From Bacteroidota bacterium (GTDB taxonomy: Bacteria; Chloroflexota; Anaerolineae; Aggregatilineales; Phototrophicaceae), in contig JAPUDW010000308.1 in the NCBI GenBank assembly GCA_027492915.1, forward strand, positions 1 through 53,369: a DNA stretch of 53,369 nucleotides, written 5' to 3'. A model generated the notes under the pieces. That model made no database searches, had not been told where the DNA came from, and worked only from the letters and a program-made list of their open reading frames with translations. Shown piece after piece: positions 7,886 to 14,678 of this stretch (position 1 is its first letter; every line of letters begins with the position of its first letter). A program made the position numbers and the translations under genes.

Positions 7886-8726
7886 GGCGACGCGACTCCA
7901 CCAGATCAACCGTCAGGGTAATAACGAAGGCAATGACCAGCAGCACAACCGACACGGCGCTCGCCGCTTGCATGTTCCCCGACTCGACCTGTGTATACAA
8001 ATACACGGTGGCAACCTGTGGGCGCTGCGCCACCACGATAATCGCACCGAACTCGCCCAGCGCACGGGCGAAACTGAGCAAGCCGCCGGTCACCACCGCC
8101 GGACGGATGGCCGGAAATATCACACGGCGAAAGGTATACCAATCCGAAGCCCCCAGCGTTTGCGCGGCTTCCTGTTGATTCGATTCCAGCGTCAGCAGCA
8201 CCGGCTGTACGGCACGAATGACAAACGGGTAACCGACAAACAGCAGCGCCAGCACGATACCGGGCGGCGCAAACAACAGTTTGAAACCCAATTGATTTTG
8301 GAAGAAGCCGCCTATCGCCGTTTGCGGCCCGTAAAGCAGCACCAGCATGACACCCGTAACGAGCGTGGGAATGGCAAAGGGCAGATCAACCAGCGTGTTT
8401 AAGATGTCTTTGCCGGGGAAGCGGTAGCCCACCAGCACATAAGCGGTGAGTGTCCCCATAATGACATTGATGACCGTCATCACGGCGGCTGTCCATACGG
8501 TTAGCCAGATGGCGTTCAAGGCGGCGGGTCGAGATAAGTCGGCAAGGAAGGTATCCAAACCGGAACGAAAGCCCTCGACATTCACCACCACCACCGGAAC
8601 GGCGACGAAAGCGAGCAAGTATATGACAGCCGAAAAACGCAGCAGCCATTTGCCCCATGCAGGGCGGGTACGGCGAGCCGCGCGACTGAAATCAGTACGA
8701 CTATTCAAGGGTAAAGATGTCATCAT
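7878..8726 (-). CDS. cysT: Sulfate ABC transporter permease CysT
   Basis: A 282-residue permease, partner of CysW. It has a positively charged N-terminus (SRAARRTRPAWGKW), about six membrane helices, and the EAA loop QEEAAQTLGASDWYTFRRV with FPAIRPAVV. ALGEFGAIIVVA matches the CysT/CysW signature. The start is one of two adjacent ATG codons (8726, 8723), both just after AAGGG; an upstream in-frame TTG at 8750 has no ribosome site. A strong hairpin separates it from the binding-protein gene upstream. Confidence 0.93.
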   Translation of the reverse strand: MMTSLPLNSRTDFSRAARRTRPAWGKWLLRFSAVIYLLAFVAVPVVVVNVEGFRSGLDTFLADLSRPAALNAIWLTVWTAAVMTVINVIMGTLTAYVLVGYRFPGKDILNTLVDLPFAIPTLVTGVMLVLLYGPQTAIGGFFQNQLGFKLLFAPPGIVLALLFVGYPFVIRAVQPVLLTLESNQQEAAQTLGASDWYTFRRVIFPAIRPAVVTGGLLSFARALGEFGAIIVVAQRPQVATVYLYTQVESGNMQAASAVSVVLLVIAFVITLTVDLVESRRHA

Positions 8727-8824
8727 GCCCTTAAGTTTATTGCAGGTCAAATCTAAGGTAGAGGGGTGGCCTATTTCATGACATTTGTCACCGAAATTCG
8801 ACCCCGAAATAGGTTGCTACGATT

Positions 8825-8849
8825 ATGGGAGGGTTTGTGACCCTCCCAT
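8825..8849 (-). other. Perfect 10-bp hairpin between sbp and cysT
   Basis: ATGGGAGGGT and ACCCTCCCAT pair perfectly around a 5-nt loop in the 140-bp gap between the sulfate-binding-protein gene and cysT. There is no T-tract, so it is better read as an mRNA 3'-end protector. Such hairpins commonly let the binding protein be made in excess over the permease. Confidence 0.65.
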
Positions 8850-8866
8850 ATAAACATCAGACGACG

Positions 8867-9946
8867 TTAGCCGCGAATGCTGGTGATGATCGCCGTGATC
8901 GTGCCTTCGTCACCAAAGAAGGCTTTACGGGCGGCTGCCCAGCCATCAAATTCCTCAATGGTGAATTGATCGGCAACCGGCGGGTAAACCAGCGGCACGG
9001 GGCTGGAGCTTGTTTCCGGCGGGGTTCCATCTTCAACATTAACATTATAAGCAGCCGCAACTTCCTCGTTCACCGGGCGGAAACCATGTTCAGCGAAGAT
9101 CGTTTGGGCTTCGGGCGACCACAAGAAGTCGATGAATGCCTGGGCAACTTCACGCGTACCGTGCTTGTCGACATACACATCCACGAGGGCTACGGGGTTT
9201 TCAATGAGCAGGGTTGATGACGGGTACACGATGTCGTATTCGCCGTTCTTTTGCAAACCCGCGTAAACTTCATTTTCGTAAGTAATGGCAACGTCGCCCA
9301 CACCGCGTTCGAAAGTCAAGAAGCTCTCGCGTCCGTCTTTGTCGAAGGCAGCAATGTTGGTGACGAGCTTGGTGAGGAACGCTTCTGCACCTACGTCAGT
9401 GGCTTCAAAACCTTCGACGTTACCACGACGAGCTGCGCCATAGGCACCAAGAATGTTCCACTGTGCGCCGCCGCTGGTCGCAGGGTCAGGGGTGATAATC
9501 TCCACGCCATCCGTTGCTAAATCCACCCAGTCGGTGATGCTCTTGGGGTTGCCGGGGCGAACCGCCAGCACGACCAGCGAATCGGTCACAATACCTTTAG
9601 CGGCATTATCTTTCCAGTCGTGGGTGATAAGTCCTGCATCCACGAGGCGGGTGACATCCGGCTCGATGGACAAACCAACGATGTCGGCCTCAAAGCCGCC
9701 CGCCACAGCACGCGACTGCGAACCAGAAGCAGCGTAGCTTTCGAGGATATTGACCTGCTGCTTGGTTTCTGCCAACCACTTGGCTTGGAAGGCCGGAATG
9801 ATGTCGCCATAGGCTTCACGCGGGACGGCGTACCCGACGAGTGTGAGGGTGATGGGCGCGGGTGCGTCCTGCGCGGCGACCGGCGCGATAACGGCGCCGA
9901 TAGACAGTGCCATCAAAATGGCTGCGTTACGAATAGTACGTTTCAT
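8867..9946 (-). CDS. sbp: Sulfate-binding periplasmic protein
   Basis: A 359-residue precursor with a signal peptide (MKRTIRNAAILMALS...VAAQ) and no lipobox cysteine. The mature protein has the sulfate-binding family pattern: LTLVGYAVPREAY, ESYAASGSQSRAV, FEADIVGLSIEPDV, RPGNPKSITDW, PDPATSGGAQWN and DVAITYENEVY. It captures sulfate outside the membrane and delivers it to CysT/CysW/CysA. I chose the ATG at 9946, preceded by AAGGAG with a 10-nt spacer; longer in-frame starts break the signal peptide. The gene lies 63 bp after a cysteine-rich leader frame that may control it. Confidence 0.95.
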   Translation of the reverse strand: MKRTIRNAAILMALSIGAVIAPVAAQDAPAPITLTLVGYAVPREAYGDIIPAFQAKWLAETKQQVNILESYAASGSQSRAVAGGFEADIVGLSIEPDVTRLVDAGLITHDWKDNAAKGIVTDSLVVLAVRPGNPKSITDWVDLATDGVEIITPDPATSGGAQWNILGAYGAARRGNVEGFEATDVGAEAFLTKLVTNIAAFDKDGRESFLTFERGVGDVAITYENEVYAGLQKNGEYDIVYPSSTLLIENPVALVDVYVDKHGTREVAQAFIDFLWSPEAQTIFAEHGFRPVNEEVAAAYNVNVEDGTPPETSSSPVPLVYPPVADQFTIEEFDGWAAARKAFFGDEGTITAIITSIRG

Positions 9947-10009
9947 GCTCGATATGCTCCTTAAACTCGGTACCAAATCAGACGATTGAATAGTGAATGG
10001 ACAGATGAA

Positions 10010-10108
10010 TTAACGACAGCTACAACAACACGATAAGCTGCGACAACCCACAAGTTCACGCGCCCGCAAGGGCGGCTCAATCGAAAGCCGGACAGAGTAG
10101 AGATGCAT
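10010..10108 (-). CDS. Cysteine-rich leader peptide L3 (upstream of sbp)
   Basis: A 32-codon frame between sat and sbp. It begins ATG CAT CTC TAC, 20 nt after the sat stop codon, with AAGGA 10 nt before the ATG, and ends GCRSLSCCCSCR-stop. Five of the last eleven residues are Cys, three of them consecutive, all TGT. The middle is Arg/Pro-rich (PPLRARELVG). The sequence inside it can form two mutually exclusive small hairpins (10061-10074 and 10073-10090), and AGCT pairing could enclose the Cys codons. No T-tract terminator follows, so control of sbp would be translational or by coupling. The lay-out recalls the 'putative leader peptides' annotated upstream of sulfur genes in actinobacteria. 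Translation is not proven. Confidence 0.7.
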   Translation of the reverse strand: MHLYSVRLSIEPPLRARELVGCRSLSCCCSCR

Positions 10109-10128
10109 TTCGCCAAATTCCTTTCAGA

Positions 10129-11310
10129 TTACTGTTGTATACCGCGCATCAGTACGCGGCTGACTTCGGGGCGGGTAAATTCTTCTGGCAGCAGTTCGCC
10201 GCGCGAGAGTTTTTCGCGCACCTGCGTACCACTAAGAACAACGTGTTCGCTCTTATCGTGTGGGCAGGTTTTGAGGCTGACCACCTGACCGCAAGCCTTG
10301 CAATAGAAGGTGTGCTCGAAAAACAGCGGCGTGATGCCCAGTTCTTCCGGCGTGAATTCGTCAAAGATGTAGTGGGCGTCGTAGCTGCCATAGTAGCTGC
10401 CCACACCGGCATGGTCACGCCCAACAATAAAATGGGTGCAGCCGTAGTTCTTGCGTGCCATCGCATGGAAAATGGCTTCACGCGGGCCAGCGTAGCGCAT
10501 CGCGGCGGGGAATACCCCCAGCAGCACTCGCGAGGCCGGATAGTACGACGAAAGAATCGCCTGATAGCTTTCCACACGCACAGCGGCGGGAATGTCATCC
10601 GACTTGGTTTCGCCCACCAGCGGGTGAAGCAGCAAACCGTCGACAATTTCCAACGCGGTTTTTTGGATGTATTCGTGGGCGCGGTGGATGGGGTTGCGGG
10701 TTTGGAAGCCGACGATGCGCCGCCAGCCGCGTTCGGCGAAGATCGCACGGGTTTGCAGGGGCGTATAGCGCAGTTCGGCAAACTCGGATTGGGCACGTAA
10801 CGGAAGGTCGATGACATCCACCGAACCCGCCAGCAGCACCTCGCCCTGCTTATACAAACGGGCGACACCGGGGTGCTTTTCCTCGGTGGTTCGGTAAACA
10901 TTTTGCGCCTCAACCTCACGGTCGTAAGTGTATTTCTCGGTCACGTCGAGGATCGCCAGCAGCCGTTCACTGCTGTCTGTTGGTTCGACTAATGCGACCG
11001 CCTGCCCGACCTGAATACCGGCGCCAAGTTCAGCACTAATCGCCAGCGTTACCGGAATAGTCCACGGCAGCCCATTGGAGAGGCGCATATTATGGACGAC
11101 CGAGGTGTAATCCGCCTGCCCCATAAAACCCGTCAGTGGGCTAAGCGCACCAATGGCGATCATTTCGAGATCCGCCACATTCAGGTCGCTCAGGATAATG
11201 CGTACCAGACCGTTAGCGCGTTCGATGGCTGTTTGCCGCGCATCCCCCGTCAGTTGGCGGTTGATGAGCGTGCCACCGTGGGCGGCGATCTGCGGGAATA
11301 CTTTGGTCAT
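10129..11310 (-). CDS. sat: Sulfate adenylyltransferase (ATP sulfurylase)
   Basis: A 393-residue enzyme that makes adenylyl sulfate (APS) and pyrophosphate from ATP and sulfate, the first step of assimilation. Motifs: the [12 protein letters not shown] loop carries the two catalytic HxxH histidines and Arg; [15 protein letters not shown] and [11 protein letters not shown] follow. Near the C-terminus FYCKACGQ...CPHDKSEH looks like a zinc-binding site, as in dissimilatory-type and thermophile Sat proteins. It is the monofunctional Sat type rather than CysDN. Its ATG overlaps the cysC stop codon by 4 nt (ATGA), so translation is coupled. Confidence 0.97.
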   Translation of the reverse strand: MTKVFPQIAAHGGTLINRQLTGDARQTAIERANGLVRIILSDLNVADLEMIAIGALSPLTGFMGQADYTSVVHNMRLSNGLPWTIPVTLAISAELGAGIQVGQAVALVEPTDSSERLLAILDVTEKYTYDREVEAQNVYRTTEEKHPGVARLYKQGEVLLAGSVDVIDLPLRAQSEFAELRYTPLQTRAIFAERGWRRIVGFQTRNPIHRAHEYIQKTALEIVDGLLLHPLVGETKSDDIPAAVRVESYQAILSSYYPASRVLLGVFPAAMRYAGPREAIFHAMARKNYGCTHFIVGRDHAGVGSYYGSYDAHYIFDEFTPEELGITPLFFEHTFYCKACGQVVSLKTCPHDKSEHVVLSGTQVREKLSRGELLPEEFTRPEVSRVLMRGIQQ

Positions 11311-11861
11311 GAGGCTGCTTCCACTTCCAGTACAGGGATTAAGGCATGTTGTTCGAGATAAGCGACGATTTTACCTACACTTTGTTCGATGCTTTCTTGA
11401 TCGGTACGCAGCGTAATTTCGGGGTTTTCCGGTGCTTCATACGGGTCATTCACACCCGTAAAACCCTTGAGTTCGCCCGACATCGCTTTGGCGTATAAGC
11501 CCTTCACATCGCGCGAGGCGCATACTTCCAGCGGTGCGTTCACATACACTTCAATGAAGTTGGTGGTGTTCTTGCGAACGCCATCCCGCGCTTCACGGTA
11601 GGGCGAAATAAATGAGGCGACCACGCCGACACGGTTGCGCGACAGCAGTTTAGCAACGAAGCTCACGCGCTCGATATTCTTATCGCGGTCTTCCTTGCTA
11701 AAGCCGAGATCGCGTGTCAAGCCTTCACGTACCGTATCGCCGTCCAGCCGCTCGATCAGCAAGCCACGGTTGTGCAGTTCTTTTTCCAGCGCCACCGCGA
11801 CGGTGGTTTTGCCAGCACCGGAAAGGCCGGTCAGCCAGAGTGTAAAGCCTTGTTGTGTCAC
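11307..11861 (-). CDS. cysC: Adenylyl-sulfate (APS) kinase
   Basis: A 184-residue kinase that phosphorylates APS to PAPS. The P-loop is GLSGAGKTT (residues 12-20); [26 protein letters not shown] and [10 protein letters not shown] are characteristic APS-binding segments; [23 protein letters not shown] is the lid. The start codon is GTG (ACTGTGACACAA), with AGAGGAG about 10 nt upstream. It overlaps sat by 4 nt. PAPS is not needed by the APS-type CysH in this operon, so CysC either feeds sulfotransferases or is a remnant of such a function. Confidence 0.96.
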   Translation of the reverse strand: MTQQGFTLWLTGLSGAGKTTVAVALEKELHNRGLLIERLDGDTVREGLTRDLGFSKEDRDKNIERVSFVAKLLSRNRVGVVASFISPYREARDGVRKNTTNFIEVYVNAPLEVCASRDVKGLYAKAMSGELKGFTGVNDPYEAPENPEITLRTDQESIEQSVGKIVAYLEQHALIPVLEVEAAS

Positions 11862-11958
11862 AGTATCGAGTTCTCCTCTAATGCATTTGATAGGTTACGC
11901 AAGCCGGTTGCGTATTTTGAGATAAACGTTTTCAATAACTGATCCTTGAGGGATGATT

Positions 11959-12174
11959 TTACGCCGCAGCGTGCCTATCTTTAAATTTGAAACGGGTATT
12001 TGTGCGTTCTTCTAGAGCGATATTAATGAGCTGTTCAACGGTCGTTGGCTGACGCACTGTACCCTTGGGTAGATTATCGATCACAATCTCGGTGAACGAA
12101 GTTCCCGCTGTTTTTGGAATATGCAGATAATACAAAACATCATTATCAGTCAAATTGTAGCGCGGAACACCCAT
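11959..12174 (-). pseudogene. Truncated sulfotransferase-like fragment
   Basis: A 71-codon frame starting MGVPRYNLTDNDVLYYLHIPKTAGTSF in two parts. IPKTAGTS is the 5'-phosphosulfate (PAPS) binding loop that opens family-2 sulfotransferases, which are normally 200-300 residues. Here the similarity fades after about residue 55 and the frame ends in KDRHAAA; the 3'-phosphate binding motif and the catalytic part are missing. I read it as the 5' remnant of a sulfotransferase gene. It sits between cysH and cysC, next to the enzyme that makes PAPS, which fits an original role as the PAPS consumer. The ATG has only a distant GGAG. Confidence 0.6.
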
Positions 12175-12355
12175 GACGATTATCGACTCCGTAACATTTC
12201 GGTTAGCCTGAAGACAGCTTCATAGAAGTGTATCCGCAGCCTTGCATTTTCGACTAAGTGCACCTGAATTAGGGCGCAAGTATACATCTTCACACCAAAA
12301 AAGATAAAGATAATGGCGCTATAAGGCGCGATTTGCGGTAAAAATGTGTCATTTG

Positions 12356-13066
12356 TCATCCACGATCCAGCGTCGCGATGTGAATACCACACTCGGTTTT
12401 TTGATGCCCTGCCCAGCGTCCAGCACGTTTATCCTGCTCGCCCGGTGCAACCGCTTTCGTGCAGGGGTAGCAGCCAATCGTCGGGTAATTCTGGTCATGC
12501 AGCGTATTGTAGGGCAGGTCATGGGCATGGATATACATCCACACCATTTCCTCTGTCCACGTTGCCAGCGGCGAGATTTTCACATTCCCCCGTTTTGCAT
12601 CCCAACTGACGATGGGTGTCGTTTTGCGACCGGATGATTGGTCACGGCGTAACCCGGTCACCCATGCGCTGTAGCCACCAAGCGCTTTATCGAGCGGCGC
12701 GGTTTTGCGCATTCCGCAGCAGAGATCCGGTTGGTGTGACCAGAGTGCTGCGCCATAGGCTTCCGTTTGCTGTTCGACACTCAATTCAGGCCGAACGCGA
12801 ATCAGCTTTAGCCCCAAACGCGCTTCTACTTCGTCGATCAGGTTATGAGTCTCAGGAAACAGCAGCCCTGTATCCAATGTCAGGATGGTCGTGTCTGGCG
12901 CAACCTCGCTCAACATGTGCAGCGTAACAATACCGGTGGGCTGAAAACTGGTCACTACCGCCAAGCCCTCGCCGTAGCGTTGGGCAGCCCAACGCAGGAT
13001 GTCCGGCGGGTAGGTATTTTCGAACTGCACATTTAAAGTATCAAGGTCGGTTGTTTGCTGGCTCAT
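12356..13066 (-). CDS. cysH: Adenylyl-sulfate reductase (assimilatory, [4Fe-4S] type)
   Basis: A 236-residue thioredoxin-dependent reductase that converts activated sulfate to sulfite. PP-loop type residues are in VVTSFQPTG. The cluster cysteines are C116-C117 (LCCGMRK) and C199/C202 (GCYPC), and the catalytic cysteine is C226 in ECGIH near the C-terminus. The CC...CxxC set marks the APS-reducing class rather than the PAPS-only class without cluster. Start chosen at the ATG preceded by AGGA with 5-nt spacing; ATG and TTG codons 6 and 15 nt upstream are worse. It is the first structural gene after the leader region with two cysteine-rich frames and two terminators. Confidence 0.96.
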   Translation of the reverse strand: MSQQTTDLDTLNVQFENTYPPDILRWAAQRYGEGLAVVTSFQPTGIVTLHMLSEVAPDTTILTLDTGLLFPETHNLIDEVEARLGLKLIRVRPELSVEQQTEAYGAALWSHQPDLCCGMRKTAPLDKALGGYSAWVTGLRRDQSSGRKTTPIVSWDAKRGNVKISPLATWTEEMVWMYIHAHDLPYNTLHDQNYPTIGCYPCTKAVAPGEQDKRAGRWAGHQKTECGIHIATLDRG

Positions 13067-13080
13067 GTTCATCCTAAGCA

Positions 13081-13111
13081 ATAAAAAAGCCCCGGAAATT
13101 GTCCGAGGCTT
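13081..13111 (-). terminator. Attenuator terminator T2 before cysH
   Basis: Minus-strand AAGCCTCGG and CCGGGGCTT pair (9 bp, one G-U) around ACAATTT and are followed by TTTTTT. It ends 14 nt before the cysH ATG, so read-through is needed to express the operon. Its 5' arm AAGCCT can instead pair with AGGTTT at 13126-13131, just after the L2 stop codon, and its CGGAC (13101-13105) with GTCCG inside L2 (13150-13154). Confidence 0.85.
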
Positions 13112-13134
13112 GCTTCGCTGGCTGAAAACCTGCT

Positions 13135-13212
13135 TTACGCGCGCCGAAACGGACTTACTGATTCAGTAGTCTTATGACACAGACAACAACACATCAAACA
13201 GTTCAGGTGCAT
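13135..13212 (-). CDS. Cysteine-rich leader peptide L2 (upstream of cysH)
   Basis: A 25-codon frame starting MHLNCLMCCCLC and ending SPFRRA. Cys is at positions 5, 8, 9, 10 and 12, all TGT. The ATG at 13212 has AGGA 8 nt upstream; an in-frame ATG at 13194 is also possible and keeps four Cys codons. The stop codon lies 24 nt before the T2 hairpin, with the candidate antiterminator AGGTTT directly after it. A ribosome that finishes the frame would cover that segment and let T2 form; one stalled at the Cys run would leave it free. The block ATGTGTTGT...CTGTGT is shared with L1, so the two units look like a duplication. Confidence 0.8.
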   Translation of the reverse strand: MHLNCLMCCCLCHKTTESVSPFRRA

Positions 13213-13235
13213 CACCAATATCCTATAACAGCGAC

Positions 13236-13267
13236 AAATAAAAAACCCAGCGTTGTAAGCCGGGTTT
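13236..13267 (-). terminator. Attenuator terminator T1
   Basis: Minus-strand AAACCCGGC and GCTGGGTTT pair (9 bp, one G-U) around TTACAAC, followed by TTTTTTATTT. It lies 26 nt after the L1 stop codon. The segment CGGGTTGTAGC inside L1 (13311-13321) is complementary both to AACCCG of the left arm (13261-13266) and to GCTTACAAC of arm and loop (13252-13260, one bulge), so it is a candidate antiterminator. Confidence 0.88.
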
Positions 13268-13292
13268 CGTGTCATTCATTCGCAGTTGGCGC

Positions 13293-13373
13293 TTAGAAAC
13301 ACAAAGCCGTGCTACAACCCGTGGTCGTAACCATGTTACACAGACAACACATTGGACAATACATTGTTGACAT
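13293..13373 (-). CDS. Cysteine-rich leader peptide L1 (first in the cysH leader)
   Basis: A 26-codon frame starting MSTMYCPMCCLCNM and ending STALCF. Cys is at positions 6, 9, 10, 12, 20 and 25, all TGT, six of 26 residues. In-frame ATG codons at 13364 and 13352 are alternative starts that keep the CC-L-C run. No clear Shine-Dalgarno is visible, and the ATG at 13373 lies about 30 nt from the predicted transcription start. Codons 18-21 hold the segment that can pair with terminator T1. The downstream terminator, the Cys run and the pairing segment together make the classical arrangement for ribosome stalling on charged tRNA-Cys shortage. Translation is inferred, not shown. Confidence 0.75.
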   Translation of the reverse strand: MSTMYCPMCCLCNMVTTTGCSTALCF

Positions 13374-13409
13374 GGACTTTGTTTCTACCAAATTTCACAA
13401 GCTGGTAGG

Positions 13410-13439
13410 ATTATAGGCATCATCCACGGGAAATGTCAA
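13410..13439 (-). promoter_or_regulatory. Consensus sigma-70 promoter for the cysH-sat-cysA operon
   Basis: On the minus strand TTGACA (13434-13439) and TATAAT (13410-13415) are both perfect consensus hexamers with an 18-bp spacer. The cobA stop codon TGA is part of the -35 box. The predicted start is near 13402, giving a leader of about 335 nt before the cysH ATG that contains L1, T1, L2 and T2. A consensus promoter with downstream attenuators implies that control is exerted mainly after initiation. Confidence 0.85.
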
Positions 13440-14215
13440 GCCGTTGGGGGAAACTCATCTGTTTGTCGCAGCCAATCTAGCCCCTTGCCCCGCAGCCCGA
13501 CGACTGCACCGATTACCGTGAGAGCGGGGGTGCTGATTTCAGCCGCGACAGCTAGGGCGGGTAAAGTGTCCAATGTCCCCTCAACCGTGCGCTGCTGGGC
13601 GGTTGTCCCCCACTCGATGCAGATCGCGGGTGTATCGGCGGCGATGCCTTCCGCTTGCAAACGGGCGGCAATATGGGCGAGGTTGTTAACACCCATCAGC
13701 AGTACCAGCGTCCCCAAACGGGCGGCAGCAGCCAACGCGGTGTAATCAATTTCCGACTCGGCGGTATTCGGGTCGGCGTGTCCGGTGAACACGGTGAAGG
13801 CGCTGGCGACCTGCCGATGCGTCACGGGAATACCGGCGTAAGCGGGTACAGCAATCGCGCTGCTCACCCCCGGTACCACCTCGAACGGGATTCCCGCCGC
13901 GTGGCAAGCCAGCCCTTCTTCCCCGCCGCGCCCGAACACGAACGGGTCACCGCCCTTGAGCCGCACCACCAATTTGCCCTGCCGTGCATGGTCGATCAGC
14001 AGGCGGTTGATGTCCTCCTGCGCCAGCCGGTGTTTCTTCGGCAGTTTGCCCACGTCAATGCACTCGGCATCCACCCGAACTTCGTCAAGGAGCGCCATTG
14101 GAATCAGGCGGTCGAACAGTACCACATCCGCCTGCTGCAAGATTTTCAAACCCTTGACCGTGATGAGGCCAGCATCACCCGGCCCCGCGCCAACCAGTAC
14201 CACTTTACCTGTCAT
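13436..14215 (-). CDS. cobA: Uroporphyrinogen-III C-methyltransferase (SUMT)
   Basis: A 259-residue SAM-dependent methylase that makes precorrin-2 for siroheme. It opens with VVLVGAGPGDAGLITVKG; VRLKGGDPFVFGRGGEE is the family's core motif, PGVSSAIAVPAYAGIPVTHR the second, and LVLLMGVNNL the third. It lacks the dehydrogenase/chelatase domain of CysG; those activities are in the two upstream genes. It is the last gene of the siroheme operon, and its stop codon is embedded in the -35 box of the next operon. Siroheme is the cofactor of assimilatory sulfite reductase, whose gene is not in this window. Confidence 0.96.
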   Translation of the reverse strand: MTGKVVLVGAGPGDAGLITVKGLKILQQADVVLFDRLIPMALLDEVRVDAECIDVGKLPKKHRLAQEDINRLLIDHARQGKLVVRLKGGDPFVFGRGGEEGLACHAAGIPFEVVPGVSSAIAVPAYAGIPVTHRQVASAFTVFTGHADPNTAESEIDYTALAAAARLGTLVLLMGVNNLAHIAARLQAEGIAADTPAICIEWGTTAQQRTVEGTLDTLPALAVAAEISTPALTVIGAVVGLRGKGLDWLRQTDEFPPTA

Positions 14216-14302
14216 ACAGCCTTACTACCTTTAATATCCTTCGCTTCCCCCAAAAGCATGTGTATGACATGATTGATGGTTTTGGAATCGACCAGATAAA
14301 CG

Positions 14303-14587
14303 TTACAGTTGTATAGTCTCCACCAGCTCAACGATTCGCGCCTCAGGATTTGTCATGATGCTGCCTTGAACCCGCGCCCAGACTTGACGCATCGCCGCCA
14401 GCAGCCCTTCAGCTTGGGCGACCGTCTCAAACTCAAGTTCAATAATCGCAAAGTTGGAATTATCGACGGGGCGCAGGATGCGGTAGCGCTGCACCCCCAT
14501 CTGCCGCCGCCCCACAGGATCACTATCGAATGCCTGCTTCCAACCCTCAAAACTCGGAACGGGATGTTCAATTTGCAAGACGAACAT
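14303..14587 (-). CDS. Small conserved protein, dimeric alpha+beta (ABM-like) fold possible
   Basis: A 94-residue protein starting MFVLQIEHPVPSFEGWKQAF. FDSDPVGRRQMGV, YRILRPVDN and FAIIELEFETVAQAEGLLAAM suggest a beta-alpha-beta-beta pattern like the antibiotic-biosynthesis-monooxygenase/YCII group of dimeric barrels. This is pattern recognition only. GAGAGGAC sits 8 nt before the ATG; a longer in-frame TTG start lacks support. It lies between the chelatase gene and cobA in the same direction, so it is co-transcribed with siroheme genes, but a role there is not established. Confidence 0.6.
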   Translation of the reverse strand: MFVLQIEHPVPSFEGWKQAFDSDPVGRRQMGVQRYRILRPVDNSNFAIIELEFETVAQAEGLLAAMRQVWARVQGSIMTNPEARIVELVETIQL

Positions 14588-14678
14588 GGGATTTGTCCTC
14601 TCTACAAATAGGCATAAACAGTTACCAAGCAAAGCCGACTATAACGCCGATGCTTAAATCGCGCATCGAGCGGCGCTT

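Noticed and set aside
9947..10009. Terminator after L3, by analogy with T1 and T2
   Set aside because: No stem followed by a T-tract exists in this gap; control by L3, if any, must be of another kind.
12180..12392. A 70-codon minus-strand frame between the sulfotransferase fragment and cysH
   Set aside because: It overlaps the end of cysH, lacks a ribosome site and family similarity, and has a single isolated Cys codon near its middle, so it is neither a gene nor another cysteine leader.
13081..13439. SAM or other sulfur riboswitch in the cysH leader
   Set aside because: I see no S-box kink-turn or SAM-II/III core; the two terminators are explained by the leader frames and their pairing segments.
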